Source: Primulina eburnea | Taxonomy: Eukaryota; Streptophyta; Magnoliopsida; Lamiales; Gesneriaceae | Reading direction: 5' to 3' | Assembly (NCBI RefSeq): GCF_022965805.1 | Contig: NC_133101.1 | Location: forward strand, 20,369,054 to 20,433,053 | Length of the DNA: 64,000 bases | Shown: piece after piece, positions 56,586-64,000 of the stretch | Layout of the letters: the number at the start of each line of letters is the position of its first letter | How positions within the stretch are numbered: the stretch's first letter is position 1 | Notes under the pieces: generated by a model | What the model was told of the DNA's origin: nothing | The model's input: the letters and a program-made list of their open reading frames with translations, nothing else | Databases searched by the model: none | Made by a program: the position numbers and the translations under genes

Positions 56586-57918
56586 TGTAGCGCCCTTACC
56601 CGAGCCACTACTAAACAGACTAATAAACATACAACATTAAAGCTTAATAACAACAATTATACAGCGGAAACCAAATACTTAATCATCTTACAACCCAAAT
56701 TAAAACAAAACAATAACGGCAGTCTTAAACATTAATACAACCATAACGAAACCATAACCCTGAACGAGAAAACGATAAACCACAGAAAACCTCCACTGGA
56801 TCACCACTGAAAACCCAACTGCTCTAGCCACTGCCCTGGTCGTCCGAACCGTCCAACCTAAGACCTGCCCCGTGGAATGGGGTGCCCAAGATGAAAACAA
56901 GGACGTGGGCGACAATCGCCCAATACGAGAATGTACGAGTGTACAAACTGATATGATGCATGCAAAATGCAATATGCTCGGATATCAAGGATCAAGTCAA
57001 GAATCTCATGCTCAGTCTAGAGGCGCCTGAGTGTGTAGTCTCTGATCTGCCCTAGGCATGTTTTGGCTCCCACACTCATCATCAAACAAGACGTGGACCT
57101 GCAATGTCCAGGTCATCAGAGCCCGTGGGTCCCGTCGGACACTGTAGCTCTCGATGCCCCATCGTCCACAATACATAATAGGGCTGAGCGGCCCCAACAA
57201 ACGAGGTATATCTCAAAAGATATCAGGCTCAACATGATTTGTCATGCATAATATGCCAAAGCAGTAAAACATGTATCATGCAACAGATAAATATGCAGCA
57301 TATAAGTGTGTATACACGCTTGGATATCTCAGTCAGTACATCACGTACCTCACTAAAACAATCTGACAGAAAGCTCTGAACCTAGACAATACCAACATAA
57401 TGAAATCACTATCAAACCAGAACAAACATGCTACAAGTTCTCCCTAATGATCCTTAAATCACTATCTAAGGATTTAGGATTATACCTGCGTCCGTCGTCA
57501 GCCCGCTGATGACGTCTCGATCTCAGTTCACCGACCCCTCCTCGAGTCGACACTAGCTCTGAAACTTCCCGACACCAAAGTGCCCTAGAAACTGGCTAGA
57601 AAACCTAAGATACAACTAGAGCTCTCTCTGAAGAATGCGGTGAAGAAAACAAAAGAATCGGCTTCCATTTATAGGCTGCATCCGCACTATTTCAGAAAAT
57701 CCGAACCAATCTTATCTGCCACGTGTCAGAATCTCATTGGTCTAGTTAGATTTCTCGAGATAAGGCAATCTGAAGTGGATAGGTTTATCCCTTTTTAAAT
57801 CCGGTGGATCCCAACAGCTTAATCCCGAATTATCAATTCCTTAATAATACTTAATTAACAACTCATTAATTATCTCTTTATTAATACTTAATTCAAAATA
57901 AGAATTTGGGTCATTACA
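56586..57918 (-). repeat. E9 5' LTR (middle copy)
   Basis: 1333 bp, TGTAGCGCCC to GGTCATTACA on the plus strand. It lacks one base (tatacacgc instead of tatactacgc) relative to the other two. Confidence 0.95.
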
Positions 57919-57924
57919 TCCTCC
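57919..57924. other. Six-base internal remnant between LTRs
   Basis: TCCTCC equals the first six bases of the internal domain after the 3' LTR (53011-53016). It is the likely remainder of a second, deleted internal domain. Confidence 0.75.
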
Positions 57925-59230
57925 AACAGACTAATAAACATACAACATTAAAGCTTAATAACAACAATTATACAGCGGAAACCAAATACTTAATCATCTT
58001 ACAACCCAAATTAAAACAAAACAATAACGGCAGTCTTAAACATTAATACAACCATAACGAAACCATAACCCTGAACGAGAAAACGATAAACCACAGAAAA
58101 CCTCCACTGGATCACCACTGAAAACCCAACTGCTCTAGCCACTGCCCTGGTCGTCCGAACCGTCCAACCTAAGACCTGCCCCGTGGAATGGGGTGCCCAA
58201 GATGAAAACAAGGACGTGAGCGACAATCGCCCAATACGAGAATGTACGAGTATACAAACTGATATGATGCATGCAAAATGCAATATGCTCGGATATCAAG
58301 GATCAAGTCAAGAATCTCATGCTCAGTCTAGAGGCGCCTGAGTGTGTAGTCTCTGATCTGCCCTAGGCATGTTTTGGCTCCCACACTCATCATCAAACAA
58401 GACGTGGACCTGCAATGTCCAGGTCATCAGAGCCCGCGGGTCCCGTCGGACACTGTAGCTCTCGATGCCCCATCGTCCACAATACATAATAGGGCTGAGC
58501 GGCCCCAACAAACGAGGTATATCTCAAAATATATCAGGCTCAACATGATGTGTCATGCATAATATGCCAAAGCAGTAAAACATGTATCATGCAACAGATA
58601 AATATGCAGCATATAAGTGTGTATACTACGCTTGGATATCTCAGTCAGTACATCACTTACCTCACTAAAACAATCTGACAGAAAGCTCTGAACCTAGACA
58701 ATACCAACATAATGAAATCACTATCAAACCAGAACAAACATGCTAGAAGTTCTCCCTAATGATCCTTAAATCACTATCTAAGGATTTAGGATTATACCTG
58801 CGTCCGTCGTTAGCCCGCTGATGACGTCTCGATCTCAGTTCACCGACCCCTTCTCGAGTCGACACTAGCTCTGAAACTTCTCGACACCAAAGTGCCCTAG
58901 AAACTGGCTAGAAAACCTAAGATGCAACTAGAGCTCTCTCTGAAGAATGCGGTGAAGAAAACAAAAGAATCGGCTTCCATTTATAGGCTGCATCCGCACT
59001 ATTTCAGAAAATCCGAACCAATCTTATCTGCCACGTGTCAGAATCTCATTGGTCTAGTTAGATTTCTCGAGATAAGGCAATCTGAAGTGGATAGGTTTAT
59101 CCCTTTTTAAATCCGGTGGATCCCAACAGCTTAATCCCGAATTATCAATTCCTTAATAATACTTAATTAACAACTCATTAATTATCTCTTAATTAATACT
59201 TAATTCAAAATAAGAATTCGGGTCATTACA
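57925..59230 (-). repeat. E9 third LTR, lacking its first 28 plus-strand bases
   Basis: 1306 bp, from aacagactaat (position 29 of the LTR) to GGTCATTACA at 59230, where the target duplication ATGAG follows directly. Nearly identical to the other two. Confidence 0.95.
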
Positions 59231-59235
59231 ATGAG
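59231..59235. other. E9 target site duplication, right
   Basis: ATGAG, same as 51672-51676. Confidence 0.97.
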
Positions 59236-59292
59236 AGAGCGTTACCCCGAGTTATTCGGTGAGTTCGAATTTCGAGGACAAAATTTCTTTTA
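59236..59292 (+). pseudogene. E8 pol, last codons after E9
   Basis: RERYPELFGEFEFRGQNFF and a stop continue the chromodomain end cut at 51676. Confidence 0.9.
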
Positions 59293-59305
59293 ACGGGGGG
59301 AGGAT
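59293..59305 (+). other. E8 polypurine tract
   Basis: ACGGGGGGAGGAT just before the 3' LTR. Confidence 0.85.
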
Positions 59306-61428
59306 TGTAGAACTCGTAAATCAGTCTACGTATAAGCCATGCATAATTCTAGATTTTTAAATTTAAATTGACTTCATTGCATGATTATTTTAATGCTTTC
59401 CTTTGAAGTTAATTATTTATTATTTCAGTTCAGTAGTTTGATTTTTAGCATTTCAGTTATTTCAGTGAGGCCGGACTGGAGTTGGAGTTTTGAGATAGAA
59501 TTTAAGATTCGAGAAATATTTCCAGAAGATAATTTAGCTAGCAAGTAAGTTCATTTAAGTTAAAAAGGAGGTTTGAGGAATTATTTATGCAACTTGAGGT
59601 GAGTAGAAAATAAGCTCATTTGAGTTACTTAATTAAGGGGTTAGCTCGCTAAATTAATTAAAGGATTAGTGAGGCTTTTAAGAGTTATTAATTTAGTAAA
59701 TAAACAACACTCCCCATTCATTTTATTAGTAGATTTCGGCCACCCCTTGGTTACTAGAGGATTCAATTGCCAACTCATCAACTTTGACCATTTCTTTGCA
59801 TGTAATTAGTAGGATAATTCTAGGATTTTTGGGAGCACCATGTAATTAATTAATGGACATATCCTAGTCTAGAAAACAAGAGAGAAATCGGCCACCCCTT
59901 CTAGATACATCCACCAACTCATTTGATAACAAACTAGAATTCAAATTTCAAAAAGGGGAGACTTGGTCTTGCATGCATCCCACCTATTTTGCACCCCTTC
60001 TCCTCACCTTCATAACCACTTATTCTACCCCTCCCTTCCACCGAATTCAGATCCAATTCAGTCTAAAAAGTCGTGAGTTTCATAGCCAAAGAAAGGAAAG
60101 AAAATCGAGAACAAGGAAAGGTAGAGAAGCAACTCAGTCTCCTCCACGCCGCGTCGTCGTCGTTACGTTCGTTTTCTTTCGAAACGAAACCAGGCATGTC
60201 TAGATTTCTTTCAAACATCAATCAAGTCATATTATAAATTATTTTTCAGTATATGATCATGTTTTATCAAGAAAAAATCGAGATGCATGTCAAAATATTT
60301 TCGAAACCATGATGCAGATTTTTCGACTTTCCTTGGCAAGCTTCACGGTTTCTTTTGGTTTGTGAGTTTCATGTATTGGATCGACTCCAGGCTCCCAAAG
60401 CTGATCCTAGGCATGTACTAGGGCATGTTAGGAATACATTTGTCCAGTGGTTTGAGCCCCATGAAAGCCGAGACCAAGAAATTATAGCAACACCATTTGT
60501 GTTCCTTTATGAGTTCGAAAATTCAGATTTTTGTCCAAGGGTAAGGATCTGATCATGGCTGCCCTAGGGGCCTATAGCCATGGTTGGATCACTCCCCTAG
60601 TAAGTCTAATACGTGACTAAGTCGTCCTTTTGGTGGCTTGGTCCATGGCTCCTCGGTTTTCAATCAAAACAACAAGAACAGCCCCTTTCCCCATTCGACT
60701 TCTTCATTGGTTCAGCTTATGGTTTCGGTTTTTGGTTGCTTGGTATGGGTCTTGGATGGCCTATGGCCCTTAGCCACGGTTCATACCATACTCCTAGATG
60801 TCTAGATCATGCCATGGTCAATCAAATGGCCACTTGAATGACGCAAGACATCGATCTAAGCAAGACACTACACACGTATGCACGCAAGTCTCGGTTGGAT
60901 CCTTCGGTTGAGTTATGGTGTGATGCGGATTGTGGATGGCCTAGGGCCCTTAGCCATGGTTAGAATCATTCCTTGGGACGTTTTGGAGAGGCTTTGGTCG
61001 GTGGTTCAAGCCCCAATGGCCAAAAGTCTCGCAAACGACGCGATGCAAGCAAGGTTGCAGCTGCTGGAAATTTACAGCAAGTTGCTGTGTCGGTTCGGAG
61101 GCTCGTTTGAGTTCTCGGTTGGCTTTTAGCCTATGGCCTTGGACTGGACAGTGCCCCTTTGAGTTGGGAAGGTCATGTTTTTTACCGTTATTTTGTTATT
61201 TGGGAAGGTCATGTTTTCGACCGTTAGTTGGGAAGGTCATGTTTTCGACCGTTAAATTGTTATTGTTGGCAAACTTTATTTTCTTCCGCTTCTATTTTTT
61301 TTTAAACATTGAACTTGATTCATCAGTTGATTTATGAATGAGGCCATTTAAGTTCTTTTAAACAGAAAATTTTTAATTTTCAGCAAATTTTCAAGCAAGG
61401 AGTTTTAGGGAGTTTTAGGGCCTTTACA
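59306..61428 (+). repeat. E8 3' LTR
   Basis: 2123 bp, TGTAGAACTCG to CCTTTACA, followed by TSD GCTCG. It contains three copies of gttgggaaggtcatgttttc-type units (61163, 61200, 61227) and dispersed copies of a gatggcc...cccttagccatggtt motif (60558, 60764, 60935). No gene. Confidence 0.95.
61163..61254. repeat. Three 27-bp units in E8 LTR
   Basis: Units of ttgggaaggtcatgttttcg followed by accgtta; the first is diverged and separated by ten bases, the last two are adjacent. Confidence 0.9.
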
Positions 61429-61433
61429 GCTCG
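61429..61433. other. E8 target site duplication, right
   Basis: GCTCG, as at 49752-49756. Confidence 0.95.
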
Positions 61434-61850
61434 CCCACAGAAACAAAAACTTCCAGCTCAATTATTGACAGCACCGTCTTGATTTGATAATGGCAGTAGT
61501 AGTAAGGGAAAAGACGATTTCCTAAAAGCTCGCAAGAAACAGTTTAAGAAGTTAGGGAGTGGTTCCTCTAGCTCCAGCAGTTCTAGCCCGAGTTATACGG
61601 GAGTTTATTGTAGCACTTGTGGAGAAAGACATTCCACAGAGAAATGCCAAGGTGTGTTTGGTAGTTGCAACGTCTGTCGTCAGCCAGGACACTTTGCTAG
61701 AGTTTGTCCACATAGAGGTTCCCGAAAATCTCAGGGAGCAGAACCAACTGGATCAGTGACACCGTTTGATAGACAATCACCAGTTGTTCACTCCTCCCAA
61801 CCACCGACGACTCCTCAATCACAACCAAGGCCAGGACACACCTGACGAGG
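61434..61850 (+). pseudogene. E7 gag, second part with zinc knuckles
   Basis: It continues the frame cut at 49756: PQKQKLPAQLLTAPS, a stop, then KARKKQFKKLGSGSSS and two zinc knuckles, CSTCGERHSTEKC and CNVCRQPGHFARVC. A Ser/Pro/Gln-rich tail ends with a stop at about 61845. Confidence 0.85.
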
Positions 61851-61854
61851 TAGT

Positions 61855-62296
61855 GGCAGGTAATCGTTTCCTGTATGGTTATTTTGCATATGTGTTGATA
61901 GATACTAATGCATTACATATGATTATCTTTAAATGAATTCCATTGATATATGCTTTGTCTATTGAGTTATTATATGATGTAGTATTGATATCTTTTCTGT
62001 TGGGGAGAGGTTTTATATCAGTGACATCTATTAGATCTTGTATGCTACAGTATGACAGATATGAGATTAAGTTAGATTATATTGTACTTGGGTTGTCCGA
62101 TTTCGATTTTATTATCGGTACCGGTATGTTGACCAAGTACAGAACTACCGCTGATTATTTCCAGAAGATTGTGAGATTCAGACCGGATATGGCTGATGAA
62201 CAGAAATTTTACGGTCAAGATTCCTTAGATATGGATGATGTTGAGGACTCGATTATTACAGAAAAGAACGGAGAGATTTCTTATGTATTCAGTTGA
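61855..62296 (+). pseudogene. E7 protease (dead)
   Basis: VVAGNRFLYGYFAYVLIDTNALHM is the protease active site with the Gly of DTGA changed to Asn. A stop soon follows. The later part (VLGLSDFDFIIGTGMLTKYR, IVRFRPDMADEQKFYGQ) matches the conserved end of chromovirus proteases. Confidence 0.8.
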
Positions 62297-63309
62297 CATA
62301 CTGAAATCGAGTTTATCATTGGCAGATTTGCCCGTGATATATGAAATTGCTGATGTTTTCTCAGATGGGATTTCAGAATTGCTTCTAGTCAGAAAGATAG
62401 ATTTCAGCATTGATTTCATATCAGGTACAGTTCTTATTTTTTGAAATACTGGACCGATAGTATTGATTGAATTGAAAGATTAGAAAGACCAGGTAGAAGA
62501 TTTACTAGTCAAGAGTTACATCAGATTGAGTGTTTCTCTTTGGGATGAATCAGCTATGGTTGTGAATTGATAAACTCTGTGTTCAGAATATTTTGATTAT
62601 TCTCTGATTATTTGATCTATGATATTCTGGGATATTCGAAGAATATGGCTGATTTTGTTGAATATTTGAGTATTGTATTGAATATTCTGAGAATTGGAAA
62701 GTTGTATACAGAAACTGTTGAATTGTGAATCTTGATTAAGACAGATTATATTCAGGGTTTGTCATATCTGAAGATGATATACCTGTTGATCCTAGCACAG
62801 TGAAGCCGTGATTAGTTGGCTTAGATTAATATCAGTGTCAGAAATTTGTAATGGCATGAGTTTAGCAGGCTACTGTACATGATTGTTATTTTGAATTGCT
62901 TGAGAATGATTATTTCTGGAGAATTATTTGATACAGATTGTATACATTTGAGACTCGATATCGTTCAAGCCGAACCAGAGCTGATTTTGAGAGTTAAAAC
63001 AGTTCAGAAAGTTGATCAGAATGTTCAGAACTCGATATCGATAGTCAGAACAGAGCATCGATCAGAATAACAGTTTTGTAACCGTGTGTTATACGTAAAT
63101 AATCGTTTTGTGTGCCGAATATTTCGGATTTGAGATGACAGATGTTGTCAGAAGCACATAGAAATCGATTCAGTATTCATCCTAATGGCAGAAAATGTAC
63201 ATTGATCTGAAAAGTCAGTTTTTGATAAAAACAGATGAAATCAAATATTGCAGAGTTTGTATCGAAATGTCTGAATTGCCAACAGGTAAATATAGAAAAA
63301 TAGAAACCA
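62297..63309 (+). pseudogene. E7 RT and RNase H remains
   Basis: LADLPVIYEIADVFSDGISE and VEDLLVKSYIRLSVSLWDES are the decayed start of RT (62310-62545). Beyond that I find no RT palm or RNase H motif; a segment at 62930-63100 resembles the linker before integrase. Most of RT and RNase H seem deleted or unrecognisable. Confidence 0.65.
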
Positions 63310-63960
63310 GGGGAATTATTACAGAGTTTGTTTCTTTTTGAAGGGAAATGGGATCACATTTCCATGAATTTTGTGACGAAGCTACCGAGATCCTCCCGAG
63401 TGTATGATGCGATTTGGGTCGTGGTTGATAGATTGACCGAATCCGCATGTTTTATTCTGTACAGGATGACGTACAGATATGATCAGATGACTGGGATTTA
63501 TATCAGAGAGGTAGTTAGATTACAGAAAGTGCCGAAGTCGATTGTTTTAGACCGTGATTTTTGGCTTACTTCACACGTTGGATGGAGTTATAGCCAACTC
63601 TAGGCACGAAGGATATTTTAGTACTGCATATCCTTCACCGACTGACGGACAGTCAGAGTAGATTATCCAGATCTTGGAAGATATACGTAGAGCTGTAGTG
63701 CTTGATTTTAGCACTAATTGGCAGGATTCATTGCCATATGGTGAATTTTCGTACAACCACAATTATCAGACGAGTATAGAGATGACACCATTTAATTGTA
63801 CGATAAGAAGTATGGATCCCCTCTTGATTTGAAATGATATCTCGAAGATTTCGGACATTGAACCTGATATGATTAGAGATATGACTGAGAAACTGAGGCT
63901 GATTCAGGAAAGAATGAAGGCAGCTCAAGAGAGACATGCCAAATATGACAAGGTTTGATG
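63310..63960 (+). pseudogene. E7 integrase core (dead)
   Basis: FEGKWDHISMNFVTKLPRSS, AIWVVVDRLTESACFI, IREVVRLQKVPKSIVLDRDF and, after shifts, a TDGQSE-like segment near 63640. The first catalytic Asp is Asn (MNFV), and many stops follow. The GPF/chromodomain end would be past the window. Confidence 0.8.
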
Positions 63961-64000
63961 TAGACTATTGGTATTTGAGGCAGGAGACTGAAAATTCTTG

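Larger units (their letters stand above)
51677..59230 (-). mobile_element. E9: young chromovirus with three LTRs and no integrase core
   Basis: TSD ATGAG flanks a structure LTR (51677-53010), internal domain (53011-56585), LTR (56586-57918), a 6-base internal remnant and a third LTR (57925-59230). Gag-pol is on the minus strand. The LTRs differ by about 11-12 bases each in 1.33 kb by hand count. Pol lacks the integrase core, with RNase H joined in frame to the C-terminal integrase part. One frameshift and one stop are present. It would need a related element's integrase to move. Confidence 0.95.
49757..61428 (+). mobile_element. E8: internally deleted Tekay/Del-like chromovirus
   Basis: The 3' LTR is complete (59306-61428), but the 5' LTR is reduced to 219 bases, and primer site, gag, protease and RT are gone; pol starts within RNase H. 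TSD GCTCG is perfect. The outer element is E7 gag; E9 sits in E8's chromodomain with TSD ATGAG. Surviving LTR parts differ at about 2% by hand count, so it is fairly young. Confidence 0.95.
46784..64000 (+). mobile_element. E7: old chromovirus, continues past window end
   Basis: A 2077-bp 5' LTR, Met-tRNA primer site, gag split by E8 with target duplication GCTCG, and badly decayed protease, RT and integrase reach the window end. It is inserted in E6. Key residues are lost (protease DTNA, integrase MNFV), and many stops are present, so it is old. Confidence 0.85.

Noticed and set aside
51791..58562. ORFs recurring three times (about 60-90 codons)
   Set aside because: They lie in the three E9 LTR copies and overlap on both strands; no protein family is evident.
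60613..61337. ORFs in the E8 3' LTR
   Set aside because: Inside a clearly bounded LTR, without known motifs, and partly repeated in the 5' LTR remnant.
1..64000. Intact tRNA or rRNA genes
   Set aside because: None seen by eye; only primer sites and a tRNA-derived SINE-like head were found.

Overview
The window is intergenic DNA of a flowering plant, probably a eudicot. It is almost entirely LTR retrotransposons, mostly Ty3/gypsy (Athila-like, Tat/Retand-like and several chromoviruses), with Copia fragments, Helitrons, a CACTA end, MITEs and SINE-like repeats. No intact host protein gene is visible. The only RNA-gene candidates are two copies of a 7SL-like (signal recognition particle RNA) gene. 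The plant assignment rests on the element lineages, the USE+TATA Pol III promoters and the plant-type LOG protein; I cannot name the species.

Layout. (1) 202-10996, minus: an Athila-like element (E1) with a 5' LTR at 9389-10996, a PBS, broken gag/pro/RT/RNase H/integrase, and a truncated 3' LTR at 202-1026. Between integrase and the polypurine tract it carries about 3 kb holding an intronless, frameshifted LOG cytokinin-activation gene and an unidentified gene fragment. E1 sits in a MITE (10997-11480). (2) 12002-22713, plus: a complete Tat-like element (E2), with 655-bp LTRs, TSD GGACC, about 10 copies of a 101-bp tandem repeat, and a large antisense ORF with its own TATA box. (3) 22719-24433: flanking DNA with 7SL-like copy A. 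(4) 24434-26144, minus: a truncated relative of E2 (E3), cut by a chromovirus (E4, 26145-31275). (5) 31276-33695: LTR and Tat gag fragments. (6) 33696-40345: older DNA with a Helitron, a CACTA end, tandem duplications, a SINE-like pair, 7SL-like copy B, a MITE and a Copia LTR remnant. (7) 40346-64000: a nest five levels deep, E9 (51677-59230) in E8 (49757-61428) in E7 (46784 to past the window end) in E6 (42305-46783, continuing past the window) in the 5' LTR of E5 (40346-42304). Target-site duplications support E9 (ATGAG) and E8 (GCTCG).

No element looks autonomous. E9 is youngest (LTRs about 1% apart by hand count) but has lost its integrase core by an in-frame deletion and also carries a frameshift and a stop. 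E8 lacks gag, protease and RT. E2 is older (LTRs about 7% apart by hand count). The observations most worth following are the LOG copy inside E1, the 7SL-like pair, E9's three-LTR structure and integrase deletion, the in-frame chimeric gag in E5, the antisense gene of E2/E3, and a cluster of near-palindromes in the E7 LTR.
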